NCBI GenBank assembly: GCA_023384595.1
Contig: JAHDVQ010000016.1
Coordinates: forward strand, 1-34,876
Direction: 5' to 3'
DNA length: 34,876 bases
DNA from: Vicinamibacteraceae bacterium
GTDB lineage: Bacteria > Acidobacteriota > Vicinamibacteria > Vicinamibacterales > JAFNAJ01
The notes beneath the pieces were generated by a model that worked only from the letters and a program-made list of their open reading frames with translations, was not told where the DNA came from and made no database searches. Both the position numbers and the translations under genes were made by a program. This document shows positions 19,280 through 27,370 of this stretch, piece by piece; the first letter of the stretch is position 1; each line of letters starts with the position of its first letter.

Positions 19280-21018
19280 CTTCGATGGAACCCGTCCAGA
19301 TCCTGCTCGTCGACGACCGTCCCGAGAACCTCCTCGCCCTCGAGGCGGTCCTCGAGGGGCGGGGCTACCGCCTGGTGAAGGCGGGCTCCGGCCGGCAGGC
19401 GCTGAAGCTGTTGCTCGAACAGCATTTCGCGCTGGTGCTCCTCGATGTGTCGATGCCCGACCTCAGCGGCTTCGACGTCGCCGAGCTGATTCGATCGCGC
19501 CACCGCACGCGGCACACGCCGATCATCTTCATCACGGCCAACAGCAAGAGCGTCTCGCAGGTCTTCAGGGGGTACTCGGTCGGCGCCGTCGACTACCTGT
19601 TCAAGCCGTTCTCGCCCGAGGTGCTCGTCTCGAAGGTGGACGTGTTCGTCGACCTCTATCGCAAGTCGTGCGCGCTCGAGGAGCAGGCCGAGGCGCTCAG
19701 GCGCGCGCACGACGAACTCGAGGCCAGGGTGCGCGCGCGGACGGCGGAGCTGGCCAATGCCAACGAGATGTTGAGCGCCGAGATCGCCGAGCGTCGGCGC
19801 ATCGAGTCGGAGCGCGCCGAGCTCTTCGAGCGCGAGCAGAGGGCGCGCCTCGAGGCCGAGGCCAGCAACCGCGCGAAGGACCAGTTTCTCGCGACGCTGT
19901 CCCACGAGTTGCGCACGCCGCTCAACGCCATCCTCGGGTGGGCGCACATGCTCGAGGCCGGCCAGCTCGACGCCGACGCCTCGCGGCGGGCCGTCGCCAT
20001 CATCAGGAACAACGCCACAATCCAGCGCCAGCTCATCGACGACATCCTCGACGTCTCCCGCATCGTCAGCGGCCGTATGTCGCTCGAGATCCGTCCGGTG
20101 GCGCCTCGCGAGGTGATCGAACTCGCACTCGACGCCGTCAGGCCGGCCGCCGAGGCGAGGCAGACGACCATTGCCGCCAGGCTCGACGAAGGGCCGCCGA
20201 TCATGGCCGATCGCGATCGCCTTCAGCAGATCGTCTGGAATCTGCTGTCGAACGCGGTGAAGTTCACCCCGAAGGGCGGACGGATCGAGGTGGAGCTGGA
20301 GCGCCCCGATCAGGAGTTGCGCCTCGTCGTGCGCGACAACGGCCAGGGCATCGAGCCCGAGTTCCTCCCACACGTCTTCGAGCGATTCACGCAGGCCGAC
20401 AGCTCCGTGAGCCGGCGCCACGGCGGGCTCGGCCTCGGCATGGCCATCGTGCGCCACCTGGTGGAGCTGCACGGGGGCACGGTCTCGGTTGCGAGCGAAG
20501 GGACCAACAAGGGGAGTCGCTTCACCGTCACGCTGCCGGCGCGGGCCGCGGAGGCCGGCGACGAGACAGCGGACATCGAGGGCGCCGCGCGCTCGCGCGG
20601 GAAGCCGTCGCTCCACGGCCTGTCGATTCTGGTCGTCGACGACGAGCCCGACGCGCGCGAGTACGCGGAGATCGTGCTCAGGCAGGCGGGGGCCGACGTG
20701 CGCACGGCCGATTCAGCGGACGAGGCGTGGCGGGCGATCGAGACGCGAACGCCCGACATCGTCGTGAGCGACATCGGGATGCCCGGCGAAGACGGCCTGC
20801 GCCTGATGCGCCGCATCCGGCAGCGCCCGCCCGGCGAGGGCGGCCGCGTGCCGGCGGTGGCACTGACGGCGTATACCAGCGCGGCCGACGAGCACGAGGC
20901 CCGCCAGGCTGGCTTCCAGGCGCACCTGCGCAAGCCGGTCGACGAGCTCACCCTGCTTCGCGCCGTCGCGGCCGTGGCGCGGCCGCCCGAGGACGGCCGC
21001 GAGGGACTCACACACTAG
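19276..21018 (+). CDS. Hybrid histidine kinase, REC-HisKA-HATPase-REC
   Basis: A 580-residue cytosolic kinase. REC1 (about 7-125) has DDRPENLLALEAVL, phospho-acceptor Asp57 in LLDVSMPD, and DYLFKPFSP. A coiled coil (about 130-205) joins it to HisKA with His210 in LSHELRTPLNAILGW. The ATPase core has [21 protein letters not shown] and GGLGLGMAIV. REC2 (about 450-570) has VVDDEPDAREYAEIVL, Asp499 in VVSDIGMPGEDG, and LRKPVDE. The front receiver suggests it is driven by phosphotransfer, possibly from the poly-HAMP kinase three genes upstream. The ATG overlaps the CheB stop (ATGA), so the four genes form one tight unit. No DNA-binding output is encoded here, so the final effector is elsewhere. 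Confidence 0.92.
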   Translation: MTSMEPVQILLVDDRPENLLALEAVLEGRGYRLVKAGSGRQALKLLLEQHFALVLLDVSMPDLSGFDVAELIRSRHRTRHTPIIFITANSKSVSQVFRGYSVGAVDYLFKPFSPEVLVSKVDVFVDLYRKSCALEEQAEALRRAHDELEARVRARTAELANANEMLSAEIAERRRIESERAELFEREQRARLEAEASNRAKDQFLATLSHELRTPLNAILGWAHMLEAGQLDADASRRAVAIIRNNATIQRQLIDDILDVSRIVSGRMSLEIRPVAPREVIELALDAVRPAAEARQTTIAARLDEGPPIMADRDRLQQIVWNLLSNAVKFTPKGGRIEVELERPDQELRLVVRDNGQGIEPEFLPHVFERFTQADSSVSRRHGGLGLGMAIVRHLVELHGGTVSVASEGTNKGSRFTVTLPARAAEAGDETADIEGAARSRGKPSLHGLSILVVDDEPDAREYAEIVLRQAGADVRTADSADEAWRAIETRTPDIVVSDIGMPGEDGLRLMRRIRQRPPGEGGRVPAVALTAYTSAADEHEARQAGFQAHLRKPVDELTLLRAVAAVARPPEDGREGLTH

Positions 21019-21042
21019 TGCCAGCGCTCACCGGCCGGGGGC

Positions 21043-23886
21043 TCAGCGCGGTTCGCGTGGCGCCGGCGTGCGCGGCGGGGCCTCCTGGGTCACGCGCTGC
21101 AGGTGCTCCAGGATGTCGCCCAGTCGGCGGACCTCTTCACCGTAGAGCGCCCAGTTCCCATCGCGCTGGGCTCGGAGCGCACGCTGGTACGTGGCCCGGG
21201 CCTCGAGGATGAGCGTCGACGTGTCGGTGGGGAGCGTCCCCACCGCCGCGCCGGGCACGGCGGAAGGCGGGGCCGGCAGCGCAGCGGCGCCGGGCGTGGG
21301 CTCGGTGGCGGCCCTGGGGGGCGCCGGGGCCGCGCCCTCGGCGGGGGACAGAGCGGCGGCAGCCGCAATCTCCTCTGCCGACCGCCCGCGCGGGAAGATC
21401 CGGTTGAGCGCCGCCTCGAGGGTCTCCTCCATCACGATCTGGTTCTGATACGCGACAATCACCCGTTTCAGCTCGGGAATGCGCCCGCCGGCAGACCTCA
21501 GATAGAGGGGCCGGATGTAGATGAGTGATTCCTCGATGGGGATCACGAGCAGCGTCCCCTGGATCACCTCGGACCCCTGCTGGTTCCAGAGGGTCACCTG
21601 CGGCGAGATGACCTGATCCTGGCTGATGCGCGCCACGACCTGTCGGGGCCCGAAGATGACTTTCTGCTTCGGGAACTGGAACACCATCAGCCGTCCGTAG
21701 TTCTGCCCGTCGGAGCGCGCGACCATCCACGCGGCGAGGTTGTCCTTCTGCCGCGGCGTATAGGGCAGCATCTGGATGAACTCGGTGTCCTGCTCGCCGG
21801 GCAGCCGCATGATGGTGTACCACGGCAGCATCCGCGAGCTCTGACCGGCGCGCGTGTCGAGCGACGGCACCTCCCACTGGTCTTCCTTGTTGTAGAAGAC
21901 CGCCGGGTTGGTCATGTGGTAGGTCGAGAAGACCGCCGTCTGGATCTGGAAGATCCCTTGCGGATACCGCAGCCGTGTGCGCAGCCCCTCCGGCATCTCC
22001 GCCAGCGGCTGCAGGAGCCCCGGAAACGCCTTGGCGAGCGTCTGCGCGATCGGGTCGCGGTCGTCCACCAGATAGAAAGACGTCCGCCCGTGATACGCGT
22101 CGACGACCGCCTTCACCGAGTTGCGGATGTAGTTGATGTTGTCGGAGAACGGCGTGGAATAGGGGTAGCGCGCGCTCGTCGTGTAGGCGTCCTGGACCCA
22201 GAAGAGGCGGCCTCCCGCGATCGACAGGTAGCGGTCTTCCTCGAAGGTGAGGAAGGGCGCGATCTTCCGCACCCGCTCGCCGATCTGCCTGTAGTACATG
22301 ACGCGGCTCTCGGGCGTGAGGTCGTTGCTCAGCAGCGTCTTCAGCGAGCGGAACTTGATGCTGAAGAGGAGCTTCCGGAAGAAGGAGTCCACCGGCACGC
22401 CGCCATCGCCCGTATAGGTCGAGTAGACGTTGTCCTCGCCTCTCGGGTAGTGGAACTCACGCGTGCGGGTTCGCACGAACACGTGGTCGTTGGCGAGCTC
22501 GCCGTAGTAGATGCTCGGCTCGGTCACCTGCAGGTCCACCGAGGACTCGGGGGGCAGGTTCTTGATGAAGAGCACCGGGAGCCCCTCGGTCGTCACCTGG
22601 TTCACCGGGCCGAGCGTGAGTCCGTAGCCGTGGGTGAAGGTGAGGCGCTCGTTGATCCAGGTGCGGTTCGGCAGGCTCGCCGAGTTCAGCTCGCGCGCCG
22701 ACAGCATGATCTGCCGGTATTCGCCGTTGATGGGGTAGCGATCGTTGTGCACCGACACGAAGTCGTAGTAGGTCCGGATCTCCTGGATCTGGCTGAAGGT
22801 GTCGAGCAGCGGCTGGTGATCCCAGAGCGGCACGTTCCTCAGCGTGGCCGCGTTCCGGTCGATGTCCTCGCGCGACAGCAGGGCGTCGCCGCTCAGCTCC
22901 CGCTCGGCCACGCCCTCGAGCCCGAAGGCGCGGCGCGTCGCCTCGATGTTGTGCACGATGAAGGGGGTCTCCTTCACCTGCTCGTTGGGCGCGACGACGA
23001 AGCGCTGCACCATCGCGGCGTAGGCGGAACCGGCGAAGGCGACCCCCAGGTACAGGACGATGGCCGACACAATCGGCCAGCGGCGCTCGGTGAAGGCCTG
23101 GTAGACGGCGAGGGCCGCGGCGACGAGCGCCGCCACCATCGTCATGCGGAGCACCGGCAGCCGCGCGTGGACGTCCACGTACGAAGCCCCATAGAACAGT
23201 CCCGAGTCGGACGTGAGCAGCCCCGCCTGCCCGAGCCAGGCGCCGGCGGCGAGCAGCAGGAACAGCACCACGCCAATCCACGTGAGGTGCTGCACGGCGA
23301 CCCGCTGCAGCCTCAGACCCCGCAGCGGATCGAACTGCACGACGCCCGACAGCCCGTAGGCGACGCCCACCCCGATGAGCACCGCGACGACCAGCGTGAG
23401 CGCGAGTCCCTGCAGGAACTGATAGAAGGGCAGGCTGAAGACGTAGAACCCCACGTCGCGGCCCAGGATGGGGTCGGCCGTGCCAAAGGGCGTGGCGTAG
23501 ATGAAATACAGCAGGCGCTCCCACTGCGACGACGCGTAGGTGGCGGCCAGCAGCGCGGCCACGGCCGACAGCCCGTACAGGAGCGGCCGCAGGCGCAGGG
23601 GATCGACGGCGATCGTGCGGGGCCCGTCGGGCGTCATCACCACGAACTCGCGTCGCGGCGTCACGCGCAGCGTCAGGCGCAGGTTCCCCGCGAACACGAG
23701 GAATGCCACGACGAAGGCGACTCCCCCGAGCGCCATCTGCGTCGTCAGGACGCGAAGGAAGATGTGCTGGTAGTTCGTTTCGCCGTACCAGAGCCAGTCG
23801 GCGTAGAAGTCGACGAACGACGGCACCACGAAGAAGAGCAGCAGTGCCAGCAGGAGGAGTTGGAATCGAATGCCCAGACGCGACAA
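21043..23886 (-). CDS. UPF0182 family integral membrane protein
   Basis: A 947-residue protein of the UPF0182 (COG1615) family, function unknown. Seven hydrophobic helices are visible in the first third, near residues 7-29, 48-68, 105-125, 157-180, 205-225, 250-265 and 273-293; a large domain follows that would lie outside the membrane. Family-like phrases include FVDFYADWLWYGETNYQHIF, NYIRNSVKAVVDAYHG, and TEFIQMLPYTPRQKDNLAAW. The tail (about 845-947) is Ala/Pro-rich and ends in a helix (ARATYQRALRAQRDGNWALY) that is common at the family's C-terminus. TTG 23886 with GAGG five bases upstream is the only plausible start. It has its own candidate promoter. It converges with the kinase operon at 24 bases. 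Confidence 0.9.
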   Translation of the reverse strand: MSRLGIRFQLLLLALLLFFVVPSFVDFYADWLWYGETNYQHIFLRVLTTQMALGGVAFVVAFLVFAGNLRLTLRVTPRREFVVMTPDGPRTIAVDPLRLRPLLYGLSAVAALLAATYASSQWERLLYFIYATPFGTADPILGRDVGFYVFSLPFYQFLQGLALTLVVAVLIGVGVAYGLSGVVQFDPLRGLRLQRVAVQHLTWIGVVLFLLLAAGAWLGQAGLLTSDSGLFYGASYVDVHARLPVLRMTMVAALVAAALAVYQAFTERRWPIVSAIVLYLGVAFAGSAYAAMVQRFVVAPNEQVKETPFIVHNIEATRRAFGLEGVAERELSGDALLSREDIDRNAATLRNVPLWDHQPLLDTFSQIQEIRTYYDFVSVHNDRYPINGEYRQIMLSARELNSASLPNRTWINERLTFTHGYGLTLGPVNQVTTEGLPVLFIKNLPPESSVDLQVTEPSIYYGELANDHVFVRTRTREFHYPRGEDNVYSTYTGDGGVPVDSFFRKLLFSIKFRSLKTLLSNDLTPESRVMYYRQIGERVRKIAPFLTFEEDRYLSIAGGRLFWVQDAYTTSARYPYSTPFSDNINYIRNSVKAVVDAYHGRTSFYLVDDRDPIAQTLAKAFPGLLQPLAEMPEGLRTRLRYPQGIFQIQTAVFSTYHMTNPAVFYNKEDQWEVPSLDTRAGQSSRMLPWYTIMRLPGEQDTEFIQMLPYTPRQKDNLAAWMVARSDGQNYGRLMVFQFPKQKVIFGPRQVVARISQDQVISPQVTLWNQQGSEVIQGTLLVIPIEESLIYIRPLYLRSAGGRIPELKRVIVAYQNQIVMEETLEAALNRIFPRGRSAEEIAAAAALSPAEGAAPAPPRAATEPTPGAAALPAPPSAVPGAAVGTLPTDTSTLILEARATYQRALRAQRDGNWALYGEEVRRLGDILEHLQRVTQEAPPRTPAPREPR

Positions 23887-23907
23887 GGTGGCCTCGTTGT
23901 AATGGGA

Positions 23908-23919
23908 GCCGAGCTCGGC
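23908..23919 (-). promoter_or_regulatory. Perfect 12-bp palindrome in the UPF0182 gene leader
   Basis: GCCGAGCTCGGC is its own complement. It lies just downstream of the candidate -10 hexamer and 21 bases before the TTG start, where a repressor could act. Chance occurrence in GC-rich DNA is possible. Confidence 0.3.
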
Positions 23920-23922
23920 CGA

Positions 23923-23952
23923 ATCGTACTACCGCAGACCTTGCCCGGCCAA
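23923..23952 (-). promoter_or_regulatory. Candidate promoter of the UPF0182 gene
   Basis: On the minus strand, TTGGCC (23952-23947) and TACGAT (23928-23923) are spaced by 18 bases; each has 4 of 6 consensus bases. It lies in the 88-base gap between two minus-strand genes. Confidence 0.35.
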
Positions 23953-23974
23953 CCGCACCCCGCGGCCGTCCGGC

Positions 23975-24871
23975 TCAGCGCGTCGTGCGCCGGGCCGACG
24001 CCGGCTCGTCCACGCGGCGGAACCGGGAGTACTCGTAGACCGCGTCAATGGACACGGGCTTGACCAGAAACGCCCGGCCCGAGGCCTCGAGGCGCGCCAG
24101 GGTCAGCATCCACGTGCCGTCGACCAGCGTCCGTTCGAGGACGGCCCGGCCGCCCTTGTGCACGCGGCCGACGAGCCCCAGCCCGATGTTGATGGGGCGG
24201 ACGACCTCGAGTTCGGCGCGCACGAGCTGAAAGTCGTCGGGCGTCATCCAGGCCCGCCCCTTGACGCTGCGGAGGTACTTGCCGAGGCGCGTGCGGACGC
24301 GCGCGTCGGGGCGAGGCGTCAGCTCCGCGGCCAGCAGCGTCCTCGGGCCGAGGCGCTCGTACCCCGTCAGCCTGACGTGCCACACCCGCAGCGCGTCTTC
24401 GAGCTCTTCCTGGTTCTCACGCAGTTTCTCGGCGTGCTTGCGGATGCGGCGGGCGCGCTCGACCGGGGTCTCACGGGCGCGGCGCTCCAGGTCGCGCCGC
24501 CGGTCGGCGTCCTGCTTGGCGAGCTCCGCGGGCGGCACGGGCACGCCGTTGCGGCGGATGAGCCTGCGGTACAGGCGCCCGACCGGCTGGTCCGGGTAGA
24601 CCTCGTAGACCTTTTCCTCGATGACTTCCGCGCGGCCGTTGCCGTCGTGCTTCATCCGGCGGCGGGTCTCGAGGTAGGTGAACTTCGACTCGCGGACCGG
24701 ATCGAGCCGGAAATGCTCGCGGATCGCGTCCTTGACCGTTTCGACGCCGGGCAGCGGCCGCGAGGGTTGGCGGACGTCGGCCCCGAGCCTCGCGTTTGAC
24801 GCGGCGGCGGCGGCGAGCGCGAGGGCCGCGCAGGCGATGCCACGAGCGAGAGGGCGAAGACGGCGTTTCAT
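23975..24871 (-). CDS. Exported protein of unknown function
   Basis: A 298-residue protein with a signal peptide (MKRRLRPLARGIACAALALA, Ala-rich to about residue 28). I do not assign a family. The mature part opens with HFRLDPVRESKFTYLETRRR, KHDGNGRAEVIEEKVYEVYP and GRLYRRLIRRNGVPVPPAEL. A highly charged helix rich in Arg/Glu follows (about 110-160). The later part is beta-rich (GPRTLLAAELTPRPDARVRT, KGRAWMTPDDFQLVRAELE, VDGTWMLTLARLEASGRAF). The alternation of strands with a 'G-x-x-W-M-T-P-D-D' turn resembles LolA/LolB-like lipoprotein carriers, but this is only a fold impression. ATG 24871 is chosen because the signal peptide begins there; no strong ribosome site is seen. It lies 47 bases after sufT on the same strand and could be cotranscribed with it. 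Confidence 0.65.
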   Translation of the reverse strand: MKRRLRPLARGIACAALALAAAAASNARLGADVRQPSRPLPGVETVKDAIREHFRLDPVRESKFTYLETRRRMKHDGNGRAEVIEEKVYEVYPDQPVGRLYRRLIRRNGVPVPPAELAKQDADRRRDLERRARETPVERARRIRKHAEKLRENQEELEDALRVWHVRLTGYERLGPRTLLAAELTPRPDARVRTRLGKYLRSVKGRAWMTPDDFQLVRAELEVVRPINIGLGLVGRVHKGGRAVLERTLVDGTWMLTLARLEASGRAFLVKPVSIDAVYEYSRFRRVDEPASARRTTR

Positions 24872-24918
24872 GGGGCGTCGGAGCGGGACGGCGGTGCAGC
24901 GACGGCCGTCCGGCGGGC

Positions 24919-25521
24919 TCAGAAGAAGCCGAGCTGCAGGCGCGCGACGTCGGACATCCGCTCGGGCGACCACGGCGGATCCCACACGATTTCGACGGCG
25001 GCCGCCTTCACGCCCGGCACGCGGCGCACCTTGTCCTGCACTTCGCCGGGCAGCTGCTGCGCCGCCGGGCAGGCGGGGCTCGTGAGGGTCATCTTGATCT
25101 GCACGCGAGCCTCGGCGTCGATGATCACATCGTAGATGAGGCCCAGCTCGTAGATGTTGACCGGAATCTCCGGGTCGAACACCGTCGACAGGGCCTCGAC
25201 GATCTGCGGCTTGAGCTCCAGGGTCTTGAGCGGGTCGCTGGCGAAGCCCGGCGCGGCCTGGGCGGGCGCCGGCGGCTCCGGCTTGAGCGCCTCGAAGTTC
25301 CAGGACCCGTCCCCAGGCTGGCCGCCCGACGCGTCGCCCGACGCGTCGCCTGCCGCACCGCCTGCCGCGCCGCCTTGCGTCGCCGCCTCCGCGGTGGCGA
25401 ACTCCGCCGCGGTGTCGGTCGTCGTGGTGTCCGGGGCGCGCTCCGACGCCGGGTCAGGCGTGGCCTCGCGCCGCTCGGTCTCGTCGCCGCCGCGCTGGCC
25501 GAGAAATGACAACCAGGACAT
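24919..25521 (-). CDS. sufT: SufT-like MIP18/DUF59 iron-sulfur maturation protein with a low-complexity N-terminal linker
   Basis: A 200-residue protein. Its C-terminal half (about 100-200) is a MIP18/DUF59 domain with VFDPEIPVNIYELGLIYDV and the conserved cysteine Cys151 in LTSPACPAA. SufT/MIP18 proteins help hand iron-sulfur clusters to client proteins. The final gene of the suf operon is a usual place for it. The first 10 residues (MSWLSFLGQR) are followed by about 85 residues of Ala/Gly/Asp/Thr-rich, probably disordered linker, which ordinary SufT proteins (about 100-110 residues) lack. Start ATG 25521 is preceded by GGAGG nine bases upstream. It follows sufU by 41 bases. Confidence 0.88.
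   Translation of the reverse strand: MSWLSFLGQRGGDETERREATPDPASERAPDTTTTDTAAEFATAEAATQGGAAGGAAGDASGDASGGQPGDGSWNFEALKPEPPAPAQAAPGFASDPLKTLELKPQIVEALSTVFDPEIPVNIYELGLIYDVIIDAEARVQIKMTLTSPACPAAQQLPGEVQDKVRRVPGVKAAAVEIVWDPPWSPERMSDVARLQLGFF
25327..25374. repeat. Short 12-bp tandem repeats inside the sufT linker
   Basis: Two copies of CGACGCGTCGCC are followed by TGCCGCACCGCC and TGCCGCGCCGCC, all 12 bases long and in frame. They encode a four-residue period (GDAS, GDAS, GGAA-like). Slippage would change linker length without a frameshift. Confidence 0.75.
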
Positions 25522-25562
25522 TGGGGGCGTCCTCCAGTTCGATGACGGGCGGCCGCGGCCGC

Positions 25563-26027
25563 CTACTGCGTTTCGCTCTCGGTCGACACCTCGGCGCCGG
25601 CGTGGTGCAGCGCGGCTTCGAGCGTGTGCCACGCGAGGCTCGCGCACTTCACGCGCGCGGGGAACTCGGCGACGCCGCTCAGCACGGCGAGCTTGCCGAG
25701 ACGATCGACGTCGACTTCGTGGCCCGCCTCGCCCGTTACCATCGCGTGCACGTCGGCGAACAACCGGTCGGCCTCCTCGATTGAACGGCCCTTCACGGCG
25801 TCGGTCATGAGCGAGGCCGACGCCTTCGAGATGGCGCAGCCCGACCCGTCGAAGCGGATGTCGGCGATGCGCCCGTCCTCGAGCCGCAGCGTGAGCGTGA
25901 GGCGGTCGCCGCAGAGCGGGTTGTGACCGTTGGCCTGATGCGTGGGGTGCTCGAGCCGTCCGAAGTTCCGCGGTCGCTTGTTGTGGTCGAGGATGACCTC
26001 CTGGTAGAGGTCGCGAAGCTCGGACAT
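25563..26027 (-). CDS. sufU: SufU, sulfur-relay / scaffold-like protein
   Basis: A 154-residue IscU-fold protein. In Suf systems of Gram-positive and related bacteria SufU accepts persulfide sulfur from SufS and passes it to SufBCD. The three cysteines that bind zinc or cluster are Cys39 in NPLCGD, Cys64 in GSGCAISKAS and Cys128 in VKCASLAW; Asp41 completes the site. The insert between the second and third cysteine, longer than in IscU, is the mark of SufU. ATG 26027 has AGGGG about ten bases upstream. It follows sufS by 84 bases, the largest gap inside the operon; a TAGCAT hexamer in that gap could be a weak internal promoter. Confidence 0.93.
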   Translation of the reverse strand: MSELRDLYQEVILDHNKRPRNFGRLEHPTHQANGHNPLCGDRLTLTLRLEDGRIADIRFDGSGCAISKASASLMTDAVKGRSIEEADRLFADVHAMVTGEAGHEVDVDRLGKLAVLSGVAEFPARVKCASLAWHTLEAALHHAGAEVSTESETQ

Positions 26028-26111
26028 ATCGTGAACGCCCCTGTCAGGCCGGCCCTCTCTCCATGCTACCGTCTCGGCCTTGCCGCGACCAGCCGTCCCG
26101 CACGGGCTCGC

Positions 26112-27362
26112 TCAACCGAACAGCTCGCGGACGCGGCCGAGCGCGGCCACGAGGGCCTCGACCTCGTCGGTCGTGTTGTAAATGCCGAAAGAGGCGCGAA
26201 CCGTCGCAGGCACGCCGTAGCGGTCCATGACCGGCTGGGCGCAGTGCTGGCCGGTGCGCACCGCGACGCCCTCGGAGTCGAGGATGGTGCCGACGTCGTG
26301 CGGGTGCACCCCCTCGACGACGAACGAGACGACGCCAGCCTTGTGGGGCGCCCGCCCGATGATGCGGATGCCGTCCATCGCGTCGAGGCGGGCGGTGAGC
26401 GCCTCGACGAGCGAGCGCTCGTGGCGCGCGAGGGCGGCCATGTCGAATCGCTGCAGCCACTCGACGGCGGCGCCAAAGCCCACGACGCCCGCGATGTTCG
26501 GCGTGCCGGCCTCGAACTTGTACGGCACTTCGTTGTAGGTGGTGCGCTCGAAGGTGACCGACGCGATCATGTCACCGCCACCTTGCCAGGGCGGCATCTG
26601 CTCGAGGAGCGCCGCCTTGCCGTAGAGCGCGCCGATGCCCGTCGGGCCGTACAGCTTGTGCGCCGAGAACGCGTAGAAGTCGCAGTCGAGCGCCTGCACG
26701 TCGACGGCCAGGTGCGGCACGGCCTGCGCCCCGTCGACCAGAATCGGCACGCCCCGCTCGTGCGCCAGCCGGACCAGTTCCTCGACGGGGTTCACCGTGC
26801 CGAGCGCGTTCGAGACGTGGATGAGGCTCACGAACTTCACCGACGGCCCCGCGAGCGCGTCGCGGAAGTCGTCGAGGTCGAGTTCGCCCCGGTCGGTGAT
26901 GCGGACCGCGCGCACGCGGGCGCCCGTCTGCTCGCACACGAGCTGCCAGGGCACGATGTTCGAGTGGTGCTCCATCCAGGTGAGCACCACCTCGTCACCG
27001 GGCCGGAGGTTGGCGCGGCCCCACGACTGCGCGACGAGATTGATGGCTTCGGTGCAGCCGCGCGTGAACACCACCTCGCGCGACTCGCGCGCGTGAATGA
27101 GCCGCTGGACCCGCCGGCGCGCCCCCTCGTACGCCTGCGTCGCCCGCTCGCTCAGCAGATGCGTCGAGCGGTGGATGTTCGCGTTGATCGTCGCGTAGTA
27201 CGCCGATTCCGCGTCGATGACGGCCTGCGGCTTCTGGGTCGTGTTGGCGCTGTCGAGATACACGAGCGGCCGCCCGTGGATCTGCTGGGCCAGGATGGGG
27301 AACTCCGCACGGATCGCGGCGAGGTCGAGGCCGGGCGTCGAGGCGATGGGTGCGGAGTCCAC
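26112..27362 (-). CDS. sufS: SufS, group II cysteine desulfurase
   Basis: A 416-residue pyridoxal-phosphate enzyme that turns L-cysteine into L-alanine and an enzyme-bound persulfide for cluster assembly. Lys236 in FSAHKLYGP would bind PLP; Cys374 in RTGQHCAQP is the persulfide cysteine; EHHSNIVPW and DGAQAVPH are the expected cofactor-contact motifs. The entry IRAEFPILAQQIHGRPLVYL is typical. No ATG fits the N-terminus; GTG 27362, eight bases after the sufD stop codon, is the first usable start and no strong ribosome site precedes it, so coupling to sufD is likely. The N-terminus carries about 17 extra residues before the family's usual beginning. Confidence 0.93.
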   Translation of the reverse strand: MDSAPIASTPGLDLAAIRAEFPILAQQIHGRPLVYLDSANTTQKPQAVIDAESAYYATINANIHRSTHLLSERATQAYEGARRRVQRLIHARESREVVFTRGCTEAINLVAQSWGRANLRPGDEVVLTWMEHHSNIVPWQLVCEQTGARVRAVRITDRGELDLDDFRDALAGPSVKFVSLIHVSNALGTVNPVEELVRLAHERGVPILVDGAQAVPHLAVDVQALDCDFYAFSAHKLYGPTGIGALYGKAALLEQMPPWQGGGDMIASVTFERTTYNEVPYKFEAGTPNIAGVVGFGAAVEWLQRFDMAALARHERSLVEALTARLDAMDGIRIIGRAPHKAGVVSFVVEGVHPHDVGTILDSEGVAVRTGQHCAQPVMDRYGVPATVRASFGIYNTTDEVEALVAALGRVRELFG

Positions 27363-27370
27363 TGTCGGAA

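Noticed and set aside
21019-21042. Terminator between the convergent second kinase and UPF0182 gene
   Set aside because: Only a short CCGGCCGG palindrome and an imperfect GCGCT/AGCGC pair are seen; no stable stem can be supported.
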